Shown: positions 24,401 through 32,900 of the stretch, one piece after another
Layout: the number at the start of each line of letters is the position of its first letter
Position numbering within the stretch: the first letter of the stretch is position 1
The notes under the pieces: model-generated
What the model was told of the DNA's origin: nothing
What the model saw: only the letters and a program-made list of their open reading frames with translations
The model's database searches: none
Program-made: the position numbers and the translations under genes
NCBI GenBank assembly: GCA_017474845.1
Contig: JAFVGS010000014.1
Coordinates: forward strand, 1-47,895
Length of the DNA stretch: 47,895 nucleotides
Direction: 5' to 3'
Origin: Prevotella sp.
GTDB lineage: Bacteria; Bacteroidota; Bacteroidia; Bacteroidales; Bacteroidaceae

Positions 24401-26168
24401 GAACGACACTCACGCCATCGAAGCCCGTCTGCTGCTCGACGACGAGGAGTTCGGACTGCTGAGCGGCACCTACCAGAAACAGGGCGAGGGACTCATCGAC
24501 GCCACCTTCGACATGACACGCATGCCCCTCTCACTCGTCAACGGCTTCGTGCCCGACCAGATTGTGGGCCTCGACGGCTATGCCGAAGGCAGCATGACCG
24601 TCCGAGGCACCGTCCGCCGGCCCGACATCAACGGTGAGCTGTTCGTCGACTCCGCCCATCTCATCAGCATCCCCTACGGCATCCGCATGCGCTTCGACAA
24701 CGACCCCGTCCGCATCGTCGGCAGCAAGCTGCTCCTGGAGAACTTCGGACTCTACGCCTACAACGACGAGCCTCTGAACATGATGGGCAACATCGACTTC
24801 TCCGACCTCGAAAATATCCAGATGGACCTGCGCATGCGGGCCCGCAACCTGCTGCTCATCAATGCCAAGCAGGAGCCCAAGTCCATCGCCTGGGGCAAGG
24901 CCTTCGTCAACTTCTTTGCCAGGATGCAGGGACCGCTCGACATGCTGAACATGCGTGGGCGGCTCGACGTGCTCGGAACCACAGACCTCACCTATATGCT
25001 GCTCGACTCACCCCTCTCGGCCGACAACCGTCTCGACGAGCTGGTGCAGTTCACCGACTTCAATGACTCCATCCTGACCGTCGTCACGCGTCCTAAGCCC
25101 ACGGGCATCAAGGCCGACCTCACCATCGGTGTGTCAGAAGGCGCCCACTTCGTCTGCGACCTCAATCCGGAGCAGACCAACTATGTCGACCTGACGGGAG
25201 GCGGCGACCTGCGCTTGAAATACGACTATGAGGGCATCAACCTAACGGGCCGCTACACGCTCTCCAACGGTGAGATGAAATACTCACTGCCCGTCATCCC
25301 GCTGAAGACCTTCAGCATCAAGGAAGGCAGCTATGTGGAGTTCACGGGCGACCCGATGAATCCCCGCCTGAACATTACCGCCACAGAGCGCACCAAGGCC
25401 ACCGTCACCGACGGCTCCGGCATCGGCCGCAGCGTACTCTTCGACTGTGGCGTCATCATCACCAAGACACTTAACGACATGGGACTGCAATTCATCATCG
25501 AGGCCCCGGAGGACAACAACGTCAACACAGAACTCTCCGCGATGTCGACGGAAGAGCGCAGCAAGCTTGCCGTCGCAATGATCTCCACAGGCATGTATCT
25601 CGCCGACGGAAATACCGGCAGCTTCTCCATGAACAACGCGCTCAGCTCGTTCCTCCAGAGCGAGATCAACAACATCGCCGGCTCGGCCTTGAAGACTCTC
25701 GACCTGAGTGTGGGCATCGACAACTCCACCGACGCCACAGGTACCACGCATACCGACTACTCCTTCAAGTTCGCCAAGCGGTTCCTCGACAACCGCCTGC
25801 GCATCGAGATCGGCGGCCTGGTATCCTCGGGCGACAATGCGGCAATGGGACAGAAACAGTCGTTCTTCGACAATGTGTCGATGGAGTACCGTCTGAACCC
25901 GAACGCCACGCAGAACTTGAAGATGTTCTACAAGCAGAATGTCTACGACTGGCTCGAGGGTTACACTAGCGTATACGGCATCGGTTTCGTCTGGCGCCGC
26001 AAGCTCGACAACTTCTGGGACATCTTCCAGTTCTGGAAAAAGGAACAACAGCCGACGTACCCCACCCGTCGCCCATCAGAGCAACAGCCCTCAGACCGTC
26101 AACCGATGACGCAGCGCGACAGTATACAAGTTGACAGTATCAAAGTAGTAGGAAATGAAAGAAGATAA
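21483..26168 (+). CDS. tamB: TamB-like translocation/assembly module protein (AsmA-like, DUF490)
   Basis: A 1561-residue protein with one N-terminal anchor (WIGIAVLTPFLLFIILAALIYL) and a very long beta-rich body. Alternating polar/hydrophobic strands and repeated D-x-D/N patterns are typical of the bridge-like AsmA/TamB fold. The C-terminal TamB/DUF490 domain (about 1180-1500) includes RYTLSNGEMKYSLPVIPLK and VEFTGDPMNPRLNITATERT. Such proteins span the periplasm and move lipid or assist outer-membrane protein assembly. Its end overlaps the TamA-like gene by 14 bp, the conserved pairing. A Gln/Pro-rich C-terminal tail (QQPTYPTRRPSEQQPSDRQP) is unusual. Confidence 0.92.
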   Translation: MRKGLKWIGIAVLTPFLLFIILAALIYLPPVQNWVAQKVVSIASEKTGMEILVGHVNLEFPLDLGINDFRVLHPNDSVTDVTDTIADVRHLTVNVRLLPLLKKKVVIEELSFRQTKINTNGFIDDLRIKGQFQELWLASKGIDLDKETVLVNGARLSGAQIDLNLTDTAAVDTTKRNVTWVIDADSLSIRHSALTLHLPGDTLDFNLALGRAVAREVTADLATSVYKVRSLDISDGQMDYEPIGLSDVTLGVDSFRYAPTGLSFFVRQTELTEKSGLKITELTGGVNLDSTYNHIRLPLMTLKTPDSNIMVDADMDFNAFDEQRPGIFKMRLFAQLGKQDIFTVAGKLPQKFTEHFPNKPLIIRGSADGNMSHLVLTGLDIDLATALHANVKGTLDNVRNLSQLKANLQVEAETKQLNFMTALIDPKMSNTYRIPDGITLNGKLTADGTKFATDLTLNEAEGSIKLAGNARIPLDDKGSFESDRITYDADIDIRNLNLHHFLPKDSIRSLTADIKASGYGTDFFSPKSRLTADASIERLQYGSWDLDNLMASVTLSDGRGEVNIVGHNRILEGCIGAELLLNTHKIEGTVSGDFAKADLYQMRLVDSPLTIGTNGSLKVSSDLKDTHYVSGRLNDVFVKDGQKTYTPGDVGILLKTNPDTTYARVQSGDFILKLDAMGGYQKLIDQTTALTDSVIGKIKEKVIDQSAIMALLPTMSLHLESKRDNPIAHMLRTTGADFKELTLDLTTSPETGINGQGHLFSLNYDSILIDTIRLSLIQKGERLTYQGQVCNNRKNPQFVFNALVDGHVHEHGALAGVRYFDEKGRMGVRIGATAEMEDDGMRFRLLPDRPTVGYKEFNLNKDNYIFLANNRKIQAKVDLIADDETGMKIYTEHQDSTMLQDLTVSLHRIDLGELTAVMPYLPRITGKLDGDYHILMDQDEHISMASDMGVTAMTYEGAPIGNISTELVYLQNENDTHAIEARLLLDDEEFGLLSGTYQKQGEGLIDATFDMTRMPLSLVNGFVPDQIVGLDGYAEGSMTVRGTVRRPDINGELFVDSAHLISIPYGIRMRFDNDPVRIVGSKLLLENFGLYAYNDEPLNMMGNIDFSDLENIQMDLRMRARNLLLINAKQEPKSIAWGKAFVNFFARMQGPLDMLNMRGRLDVLGTTDLTYMLLDSPLSADNRLDELVQFTDFNDSILTVVTRPKPTGIKADLTIGVSEGAHFVCDLNPEQTNYVDLTGGGDLRLKYDYEGINLTGRYTLSNGEMKYSLPVIPLKTFSIKEGSYVEFTGDPMNPRLNITATERTKATVTDGSGIGRSVLFDCGVIITKTLNDMGLQFIIEAPEDNNVNTELSAMSTEERSKLAVAMISTGMYLADGNTGSFSMNNALSSFLQSEINNIAGSALKTLDLSVGIDNSTDATGTTHTDYSFKFAKRFLDNRLRIEIGGLVSSGDNAAMGQKQSFFDNVSMEYRLNPNATQNLKMFYKQNVYDWLEGYTSVYGIGFVWRRKLDNFWDIFQFWKKEQQPTYPTRRPSEQQPSDRQPMTQRDSIQVDSIKVVGNERR

Positions 26169-28668
26169 AAGAAGATATAGGGAGATAAAGGAAGATAGAA
26201 GACAAATGATCTGGGGGCTCAAACAGTCTGCAGCAAAACTATTGTCCTCTATCTCCCTCTGTCTCCTTCTATCTTCCTCTATCTTCTTCGCTTCCTGTTC
26301 CATGACCAAGAACATCCCTGAGGACGACCAGCTTTTCACGGGTCTTACCGGCATCACCTACGTGGATGAACCTAAGGACGACACCTTCGAAGACCACCTC
26401 GACGCCACCAAGGAAGAAGTGGAGGCTGCCCTGGCCACAGCCCCCAACGGCTCGCTCTTCGGCAGCAGCTATTACCACAGTCCCTGGTCCTGGCGGCTGT
26501 GGATCTATAACAAATACGCCAACAAAGACTCTAAGTTCGCCCGCTGGATGAAGAAGTCGTTCGGCCGTCCGCCGGTGCTGATGAGTAAGGTGAACCCCGC
26601 CCTGCGCGCTTCCGTCGCCCAGTCTGTGCTCAAAAATAACGGTTATTTCCGCAGTGAGGTCACCTATGAGGAGGTGCCGCAGAAGAACCCCAAGAAATGC
26701 AAGATCGGCTACACCATCCGTCTCGACACCCTCTTCACCCTCGACAGCGTGGCCTACGTCAACTTCCCCGACTCCCTCCAAGCGCTCATCGACTCCACCC
26801 GCAGCGAGTCGCTCGTCAAGTCGGAGGATGCGTTCAGCGTCTCCGCCCTCGACAAGGAGCGCAGCCGTATCACCAACCTCTTCCGCAACAACGGCTACTA
26901 TTATTACAGCAACAACTTCGCCTCCTATCTCGCCGACACCTTCCAAGTGGCCGGACGGGCACAGCTCCGTTTCCAGCTGGCCAACGAACTGCCGCCCGAG
27001 GGGCTCAGCAAATGGTATATCGGCAATATCGCCGTACAGTTCCGCAAGAGCATGCGTGAGCAGCTCACCGACAGCGTCAAGCGCCGTCACCTCACCATTC
27101 TCTATCACGGCAAGAAACCGCCTATCCGTCCCAACGTCATCCTGCAAAACCTCAGGCTACGTCCGCGACAGGAATTCAGTTACGACAACTACCTCGAGTC
27201 GGCCAGTAAGATCAATGCCACAGGCGTCTTCTCAACGACCGACTTCCAGTTCACGCCCCGGGCGGGTACCGATACGCTCGACGTCAACCTGAACTGCGTG
27301 TTCGACAAGCCCTACGACTTCTACTTCGAGGCCAACGCCATCGGTCGCACCAGCGAGCGCTTCGGTCCGGAGGCGAAGATCGGTTTCACCCGTCGCAACC
27401 TCTTCCGTGGCGGTGAGAAACTCGACATCAACCTGCACGGCTCCTACGAGTGGCAGCATGGCGGCGGTACCAACTCCAATACCTACCAGTATGGTGCCGA
27501 CGTCACCATTGAGTTCCCCCGCATCATCGCGCCGTTCTATAACAGCAATCGTGTGCGCCGCGACAAGAACGGCCGTCGCATCCCCCGCCGCCGGCCCTAT
27601 GCCGCCCCCATCACCTATGCGAAGGCATCTACCGACTTCGTACGGCGTCCCGACTATTACAATATGCATGTCGTCTCGGGCGAGTGGACCTACCGCTGGC
27701 AGCCCACCGCCACCAGCCGGCATGAGTTCTCCCCCCTGACGGTGAAGTATCAGTTCAAGAGCAACACCACGGCGAAATACGATTCCGTCACCAAAGAGAA
27801 TCCCTACATACGTATCACGATGGGCGACTACCTCATCCCCACGATGCGCTACACCTATACCTACACCAGTCCCGTCACGCTGCGCAACCCCATTCGTTGG
27901 GAGACGAGCGTCGAGGAGAGCGGTAACATTGTCTCGCTCATCGACCTCGCCCGCGGCTATGGCTACGATGAGAAAATGAAGAAGTGGTTCAAGGCCCCCT
28001 ATGCCCAGTTTATCCGCGTAGAGACCGACTACACGAAGAGCTGGTCGACGGGTATGGCCTCGAAACTTGTAGCACATCTCAACGCCGGCGTCATATACAG
28101 TTACGGCAACTGCGTGGACGCCCCCGTCACCGAACTTTTCTACGTGGGTGGCGCCAACAGCATCCGCGCCTTCTCCATGCGCGAGATCGGCCCCGGACGA
28201 CTGGAAGATTTTAAGAACAAGAACAGACAATATAACTACGCCATCCGCAACGGCGACCTCAAACTGGTGGCCAACCTCGAATACCGCACGCCCCTCTTCG
28301 GCAACCTCGAAGGCGCCATCTTCCTCGATGCAGGCAACATATGGCGACTGAATAGCGACGAGCTCATTTCCATAGATGAATATACCGGAGGCTATGATGA
28401 GGATGGTAATTACATCTCGCCGGAAGAGGAGTATGAAAGCGAAAAGATCCTCTTCGACAAGATGCAGTTCAAGTTCTCCAAATTCTTCGACGATCTGGCG
28501 TTGGGCACAGGCATCGGCCTGCGCTACAACCTCGGTTTCCTCGTCATCCGTCTCGACTGGGGTATCGCCCTCCATTTCCCCTACGACACCGGTAAGTCCG
28601 GCTACTTCAACATCCCCAGCTTCAAGAAAGCCAACACCATCCATTTCGCCATCGGCTACCCGTTCTAA
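26155..28668 (+). CDS. tamL: TamA-like outer-membrane lipoprotein (TamL, BamA/Omp85 superfamily)
   Basis: An 837-residue Omp85-family protein. A lipoprotein signal ends SIFFASC (Cys48), then POTRA-like domains (about 60-380), then a C-terminal 16-strand barrel (about 400-837) with LFYVGGANSIRAF (VRGY/F-like lid motif), LEYRTPLFG and a final aromatic (IGYPF). Lipid-anchored TamA relatives called TamL are known in Bacteroidota and work with TamB. ATG 26155 overlaps tamB. ATG 26206 (MIWGLKQSAAK) would give a more normal signal peptide and cannot be excluded. The N-terminus is encoded by a foldback repeat (26161-26289), and the hydrophobic signal segment is the repeat's pyrimidine arm. Confidence 0.92.
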   Translation: MKEDKRRYREIKEDRRQMIWGLKQSAAKLLSSISLCLLLSSSIFFASCSMTKNIPEDDQLFTGLTGITYVDEPKDDTFEDHLDATKEEVEAALATAPNGSLFGSSYYHSPWSWRLWIYNKYANKDSKFARWMKKSFGRPPVLMSKVNPALRASVAQSVLKNNGYFRSEVTYEEVPQKNPKKCKIGYTIRLDTLFTLDSVAYVNFPDSLQALIDSTRSESLVKSEDAFSVSALDKERSRITNLFRNNGYYYYSNNFASYLADTFQVAGRAQLRFQLANELPPEGLSKWYIGNIAVQFRKSMREQLTDSVKRRHLTILYHGKKPPIRPNVILQNLRLRPRQEFSYDNYLESASKINATGVFSTTDFQFTPRAGTDTLDVNLNCVFDKPYDFYFEANAIGRTSERFGPEAKIGFTRRNLFRGGEKLDINLHGSYEWQHGGGTNSNTYQYGADVTIEFPRIIAPFYNSNRVRRDKNGRRIPRRRPYAAPITYAKASTDFVRRPDYYNMHVVSGEWTYRWQPTATSRHEFSPLTVKYQFKSNTTAKYDSVTKENPYIRITMGDYLIPTMRYTYTYTSPVTLRNPIRWETSVEESGNIVSLIDLARGYGYDEKMKKWFKAPYAQFIRVETDYTKSWSTGMASKLVAHLNAGVIYSYGNCVDAPVTELFYVGGANSIRAFSMREIGPGRLEDFKNKNRQYNYAIRNGDLKLVANLEYRTPLFGNLEGAIFLDAGNIWRLNSDELISIDEYTGGYDEDGNYISPEEEYESEKILFDKMQFKFSKFFDDLALGTGIGLRYNLGFLVIRLDWGIALHFPYDTGKSGYFNIPSFKKANTIHFAIGYPF
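26161..26289 (+). repeat. Foldback element, 10-bp units, encoding the tamL N-terminus
   Basis: The left arm has 10-bp units GAAGATAAAA, GAAGATATAG, GGAGATAAAG, GAAGATAGAA. The right arm (26241-26289), read on the minus strand, gives GAAGATAGAG, GAAGATAGAA, GGAGACAGAG, GGAGATAGAG. The arms are about 80 percent complementary. The minus-strand core, about 26246-26224, reads GGACAATAGTTTTGCTGCAG, matching the mutS2 and MFS elements at ATAGTYTTGCNGCAGA. Confidence 0.78.
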
Positions 28669-28681
28669 GACATAGTATTAA

Positions 28682-28787
28682 TTTAAAGACATAGTAACAT
28701 ATTAACAGATTATTGTAGACAGAAGAACTCTATAAATAAAAAAAACTGTTAATATGTTACTATGTCTTTAAAATGTTCTTCTGTCTA
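28682..28787. repeat. Interleaved inverted repeats A-B-A'-B' between tamL and the nucleotidyltransferase gene
   Basis: A perfect 27-bp inverted repeat (28682-28708 with 28746-28772) is interleaved with a perfect 13-bp one (28716-28728 with 28775-28787). The B arm lies inside loop A and its partner outside, so an RNA could form an H-type pseudoknot rather than a simple hairpin. The A arm contains 8-bp units ACATAGTA, ACATATTA, ACAGATTA. The rest of 28669-28841 holds only the promoter at 28800-28807. Confidence 0.85.
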
Positions 28788-28799
28788 AGAAAAAAGTTG

Positions 28800-28807
28800 T
28801 ACCTTTG
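28800..28807 (+). promoter_or_regulatory. -7 box of the nucleotidyltransferase operon
   Basis: TACCTTTG, 34 bp before ATG 28842 and 12 bp after the interleaved inverted repeat. No clear -33 TTTG. Confidence 0.6.
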
Positions 28808-28841
28808 CACGCAAATTGAATATAACTCAAAAAACAGCATT

Positions 28842-29783
28842 ATGAAACCGACATTATTTCTGCTTGCAGCAGGCATGGGCAGCCGTTACGGCGGCCTGAA
28901 ACAGCTCGACGGTCTGGGCCCCAACGGCGAGACCATCATGGACTACAGTATCTACGACGCCATCCAAGCCGGATTCGGCAAGATCGTATGGGTCATCCGC
29001 AAGGACTTCGAGGAGCAGTTCCGCACTCAGATCCTCTCGAAATACGAGGGTAAGGTGCAGTGTGAGCTCTGCTTCCAGGCCCTCGACGCCCTGCCCGAGG
29101 GCTTCACCGTACCCGAAGGCCGTCAGAAGCCGTGGGGCACGAATCACGCCGTACTCATGGGTAAGGACGTAATCAAAGAGCCCTTCTGCGTCATCAACTG
29201 TGACGACTTCTACAACCGCGACGCCTTCATGGTCATCGGCAAGTATCTCGCCAACCTGCCCGAGGGTGCCCGCAACCAGTATGCGATGGTGGGCTTCCGT
29301 GTGGGCAACACCCTATCAGAGAACGGTACCGTCGCCCGTGGCATCTGCTCGAAGAACGACAAAGGCCATCTGACCACCGTCGTCGAGCGTACCGAAATCG
29401 TGCGCTGTACTGCCGACGGCTCCAACGCCGGTGCTGCCACAGAACCCATCCGCTATAAGGACGAACAAGGCCAGTGGGTTGTCGTCGATGACAACACCCC
29501 CGTCTCGATGAACATGTGGGGCTTCACACCCGACTATTTCGAGTACTCCGAGGCCTACTTCCGTGAGTTCCTCAGCGACCCGAAGAACCTCACGAACCTT
29601 AAAGCAGAGTTCTTCATCCCCCTGATGGTCAACAAGCTCATCACCGACGGCACCGCCACCGTCGAGGTGCTCGACACCACGTCGAAGTGGTTCGGCGTCA
29701 CCTATGCTGCCGACCGCGACTCTACCGTCGCCCGCATCCAGCAACTCGTCGACGAGGGTGTGTACCCCAATAAATTATTTTAA
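28842..29783 (+). CDS. Sugar-nucleotide nucleotidyltransferase (NTP_transferase family)
   Basis: A 313-residue cytoplasmic enzyme. The N-terminal pyrophosphorylase signature LFLLAAGMGSRYGGLKQLD is followed by a Rossmann-like region (PFCVINCDDFYNRDAF, metal-binding Asp pair) and a mixed C-terminal part. It should join an NTP to a sugar phosphate to make an activated sugar; the nucleotide and sugar cannot be fixed from the motif alone. ATG 28842 starts the conserved domain directly; a longer upstream frame runs through the promoter and is rejected. Its stop overlaps the DHH gene's start by one base (TAATG). Confidence 0.88.
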   Translation: MKPTLFLLAAGMGSRYGGLKQLDGLGPNGETIMDYSIYDAIQAGFGKIVWVIRKDFEEQFRTQILSKYEGKVQCELCFQALDALPEGFTVPEGRQKPWGTNHAVLMGKDVIKEPFCVINCDDFYNRDAFMVIGKYLANLPEGARNQYAMVGFRVGNTLSENGTVARGICSKNDKGHLTTVVERTEIVRCTADGSNAGAATEPIRYKDEQGQWVVVDDNTPVSMNMWGFTPDYFEYSEAYFREFLSDPKNLTNLKAEFFIPLMVNKLITDGTATVEVLDTTSKWFGVTYAADRDSTVARIQQLVDEGVYPNKLF

Positions 29784-30817
29784 TGGACATAACCATTCTG
29801 AACGAAGCGCAGCTCAGTCAGCTGGACCAGCTGATCATTTCTGCCGACACGATTCTCATCACCAGCCACAAGAGTCCCGACGGCGATGCCATCGGCTCTT
29901 GTCTCGGCTGGGCGGAATACCTGCGGACACGCGGTAAGGAGGCAACAGTCATCGTACCCGACCAGTATCCCGACTTCCTGCAGTGGCTGCCCAATACGGA
30001 GAAGATCATACGCTACGACAAACACCCGGCGAAGTGCGACATGCTCTTCAAGATTGCCGACCTCGTGTTCTGCCTCGACTACAACGCGACCAGCCGCGTC
30101 CAGGACATGGAGCAGGCCCTCGTCTCCTCCCCTGCCCCGAAGGTGCTCATCGACCACCATCTCGACCCCGACGTGCCCGCCGTGCTCACCATCTCCCGGC
30201 CGGAGGCCTGCAGCACCTGCGAGCTCGTCTTTCGCATCGTCTGGCAATTCGGTAGTTTCGACGGTCTCGACAAGCGCTTCGCCATCCCCATATACTGTGG
30301 CATGATGACCGACACGGGCGGATTCCTCTACAACAGTACCCGTCCGGAAATCTACTTCATCATCGGCGAGCTGCTCACCAAGCGCATCGACAAGGACCGC
30401 ATCTACCGCAACGTCTATCACAACTACTCCGAGAACCGTATCCGTCTGATGGGTTACGTGATGTACGAGAAGCTGGTCTATATGCCCGAGTTCCACACCG
30501 CCTTCTACACCATCACCCGCGAGGAGCAGAAACGGTTCCACTTCATCAAGGGCGATGCCGAGGGGCTGGTCAACATCCCCCAGCAGATCAAGGGCCTGAA
30601 ACTGTCCATCTCGCTGCGCGAGGACTCCGAAAAGCCCTGTATCTGGGTCTCGCTGCGTTCCGTCGACCAGTTTCCCTGCAACAAGATGGCGTCCGAATTC
30701 TTCAACGGTGGCGGACATCTCAACGCCTCCGGCGGTCACCTCGACATGACCATCGACGAGGCCGTCCAGGTGGTCCGTGAAGCCATCATCGCCTACGCCG
30801 AACAGTTAAAAAGGTGA
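29783..30817 (+). CDS. DHH/DHHA1 phosphoesterase (NrnA-like nanoRNase/pAp phosphatase)
   Basis: A 344-residue cytoplasmic phosphoesterase. The DHH domain shows TSHKSPDGDAIGSCLG, FCLDYNATSR and LIDHHLDPDVPA, and the metal site is completed by MMTDTGGFLYN. The C-terminal DHHA1 domain has the substrate motif FFNGGGHLNASGGHL. Homologues degrade 2-5 nt RNA and dephosphorylate 3'-phosphoadenosine 5'-phosphate. It directly follows the nucleotidyltransferase. Its last codons and TGA stop are part of the downstream terminator hairpin, so the C-terminal KR end is set by that structure. Confidence 0.92.
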   Translation: MDITILNEAQLSQLDQLIISADTILITSHKSPDGDAIGSCLGWAEYLRTRGKEATVIVPDQYPDFLQWLPNTEKIIRYDKHPAKCDMLFKIADLVFCLDYNATSRVQDMEQALVSSPAPKVLIDHHLDPDVPAVLTISRPEACSTCELVFRIVWQFGSFDGLDKRFAIPIYCGMMTDTGGFLYNSTRPEIYFIIGELLTKRIDKDRIYRNVYHNYSENRIRLMGYVMYEKLVYMPEFHTAFYTITREEQKRFHFIKGDAEGLVNIPQQIKGLKLSISLREDSEKPCIWVSLRSVDQFPCNKMASEFFNGGGHLNASGGHLDMTIDEAVQVVREAIIAYAEQLKR

Positions 30818-30844
30818 AAAGCTGCATGCTTTTCACCTTTTTTT
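30808..30844 (+). terminator. Terminator containing the DHH gene's stop codon
   Basis: A perfect 15-bp stem (30808-30822 with 30828-30842), five-base loop, and T-run. The TGA at 30815-30817 lies in the left arm. Three bases after the T-run the next -7 box begins, so the hairpin also occupies the -33 region of the following gene. Confidence 0.88.
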
Positions 30845-30846
30845 CT

Positions 30847-30854
30847 TAACTTTG
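30847..30854 (+). promoter_or_regulatory. -7 box of the DUF4827-glmM operon
   Basis: TAACTTTG, eight bases before ATG 30863, giving a very short leader. Confidence 0.6.
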
Positions 30855-30862
30855 CACCCGAT

Positions 30863-31489
30863 ATGAAGAAATTGGCATACATACTGATACTCCTGGCCGT
30901 TGTGCTCACCAGCTGCAACGACTATGAGACTTATGGCGACAAGAAGGAGAAAGAGCGTAACGCCATCGCGAAATTCATCGCCGACTCTTCCTTCACCGTC
31001 ATCTCCGAAGAAGAGTTCGTGAAGAACGGCTACAAGACCGACCTTGGTCGCCGCGAGTTTGTCAAGCTTGACAAGAGCGGCGTCTACATGCAGATCGTCC
31101 GTCAGGGCTGTGGCAACAACGTCAAGCAGAATGAGACGCTCACCATTGACTGCCGCTACACGGAGTACGACATCATCAACGACTCGACGCAGACGCAGAA
31201 CGTGACGGTGGATTTCGCCGCGTTGCCTGACCGCATGACGGTTACGAACTCGTCTGGTACCTTCACCGCTACTTTCATCAGCGGCTGTATGGCCAGTGTC
31301 TACGGCTCCACCACAGTCCCCGGAGGTTGGATTGTACCCCTCTCGTATATTAAGGTGGGACGCCCGCAGAGTGCGGACGAAACGTGTTCCAAGGTGCGCC
31401 TTATCGTGCCTCATACCCAGGGACACGTCTACGCCTCGTCTAATGTGATGCCCTATTTCTATACCATCACGTACCAACGCGAAATTTAA
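30863..31489 (+). CDS. DUF4827-type lipoprotein
   Basis: A 208-residue protein with an SPII signal (LAYILILLAVVLTSCND, Cys at about 17). The remaining body alternates strands and short helices; GWIVPLSYIKVGRP and KVRLIVPHTQG near the end resemble the FKBP-like fold of DUF4827 proteins. No isomerase active site can be confirmed. It probably faces the periplasm, attached to a membrane. Its gene has its own -7 box and lies 20 bp before glmM, likely co-transcribed. The family assignment is from memory of such Bacteroidales proteins, and the function is unknown. Confidence 0.75.
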   Translation: MKKLAYILILLAVVLTSCNDYETYGDKKEKERNAIAKFIADSSFTVISEEEFVKNGYKTDLGRREFVKLDKSGVYMQIVRQGCGNNVKQNETLTIDCRYTEYDIINDSTQTQNVTVDFAALPDRMTVTNSSGTFTATFISGCMASVYGSTTVPGGWIVPLSYIKVGRPQSADETCSKVRLIVPHTQGHVYASSNVMPYFYTITYQREI

Positions 31490-31509
31490 ATTGTTAATAA
31501 CATATCCTT

Positions 31510-32883
31510 ATGACATTGATTAAATCCATCTCCGGTATCCGCGGTACTATCGGCGGACAGACCGGCGACACGCTCAATCCACTTGACATCGTGAAGTTCA
31601 CCACCGCCTATGCACAGTTCATAGGTGGTCATAAGATTGTCGTAGGCCGCGACGGCCGTCTCTCCGGCCTTATGGTCCGCAATGTCGTCGTCGGCACTCT
31701 CATGGGAATGGGCTACGACGTCATCGACATCGGCTACGCCACCACGCCAACGACAGAACTCGCTGTACGCATGGCCCAGGCCGACGGCGGCATCATCATC
31801 ACCGCCTCGCACAACCCCCGTCAGTGGAATGCCCTGAAGCTGCTCAACAGCGAGGGTGAGTTCCTCACCGCTGCCGACGGCGCCGAAGTGCTCCGCATCG
31901 CAGAGGCTGAAGATTTCCACTACGCCGAAGTAGACCAACTCGGTTCATTGACCGTCGACGACACCTACAACCGTCGCCATATCGACTCCGTACTCCAGCT
32001 GAAGCTCGTCGATGTCGAAGCCATCCGCCAGCGCAAGTTCCGCGTCTGTGCCGACACTATCAACTCCGTGGGCGGCATCATCCTCCCCGAGTTCTTCCAG
32101 GCCCTCGGTCTCAACTACGAGATACTGAACGGCGAGTGCACGGGCGACTTCGCCCATAACCCCGAACCGCTGGAGAAAAACCTCCACGGCATCATGGACC
32201 GCATGAAGAGCGGCGAGTTTGACCTTGGCATCGTCGTCGACCCCGACGTGGACCGTCTTGCCTTCATCTGCGAAGACGGCACGATGTTCGGCGAGGAATA
32301 CACCCTCGTCAGCGTCGCCGACTACGTACTGACCCACACCGTGGGTAATACGGTCTCGAACTTGAGCAGTACGCGGGCATTAAGGGATGTCACTGAGAAG
32401 CACGGAGGCCAGTACACGGCTGCAGCCGTCGGCGAGGTTAACGTCACCACGAAGATGAAAGAGGTGGGAGCCGTCATCGGCGGTGAAGGCAACGGCGGTG
32501 TTATCTATCCCGAGAGCCACTACGGCCGCGACGCCCTCGTAGGCATCGCCCTGTTCCTCTCCAGCCTTGCCCAAAAGGGCTGCACCGTCAGCGAGCTGCG
32601 CAAGACCTTCCCCGACTATCAGATTGCCAAGAACCGCATCGACCTCACGCCAGGCACCGATGTCGACGCCATCCTCGTGAAGGTAAAGCAGATGTTCGCC
32701 AACGATAGCAGTGCCAAGGTCAACGACATCGACGGTGTGAAGATCGACTTCCCCGACCGTTGGGTGCATCTACGCAAGTCGAACACCGAACCGATCATCC
32801 GCGTCTACAGCGAGGCTCAGACGATGGAGCAGGCCGACGAACTTGGCAAGCGCCTCATGCAGGTCGTCTACGACATGCAATAA
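31510..32883 (+). CDS. glmM: Phosphoglucosamine/phosphohexomutase (GlmM type)
   Basis: A 457-residue alpha-D-phosphohexomutase. The N-terminal start SISGIRGTIGGQTGDTLNP is GlmM-like, the catalytic phosphoserine loop is TASHNPRQWNALK (Ser100), the metal loop VVDPDVDRLAFI includes Asp 244, 246 and 248, the sugar loop is GEGNGGVIYPE, and the phosphate-binding end is RKSNTEPIIRVYSEA. It would convert glucosamine-6-phosphate to glucosamine-1-phosphate on the route to UDP-GlcNAc. A GlmM versus phosphomannomutase distinction relies on the N-terminus and GEGNGGV and is not absolute. It ends at a strong bidirectional terminator. Confidence 0.88.
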   Translation: MTLIKSISGIRGTIGGQTGDTLNPLDIVKFTTAYAQFIGGHKIVVGRDGRLSGLMVRNVVVGTLMGMGYDVIDIGYATTPTTELAVRMAQADGGIIITASHNPRQWNALKLLNSEGEFLTAADGAEVLRIAEAEDFHYAEVDQLGSLTVDDTYNRRHIDSVLQLKLVDVEAIRQRKFRVCADTINSVGGIILPEFFQALGLNYEILNGECTGDFAHNPEPLEKNLHGIMDRMKSGEFDLGIVVDPDVDRLAFICEDGTMFGEEYTLVSVADYVLTHTVGNTVSNLSSTRALRDVTEKHGGQYTAAAVGEVNVTTKMKEVGAVIGGEGNGGVIYPESHYGRDALVGIALFLSSLAQKGCTVSELRKTFPDYQIAKNRIDLTPGTDVDAILVKVKQMFANDSSAKVNDIDGVKIDFPDRWVHLRKSNTEPIIRVYSEAQTMEQADELGKRLMQVVYDMQ

Positions 32884-32900
32884 AATAACAAGGATCAAAT

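Noticed and set aside
23223-24413. A 396-codon open frame on the minus strand over tamB
   Set aside because: It is opposite a continuous TamB body and lacks any motif or promoter.
27232-28644. A 470-codon open frame on the minus strand over tamL
   Set aside because: It is a low-complexity translation opposite a recognisable Omp85 barrel.
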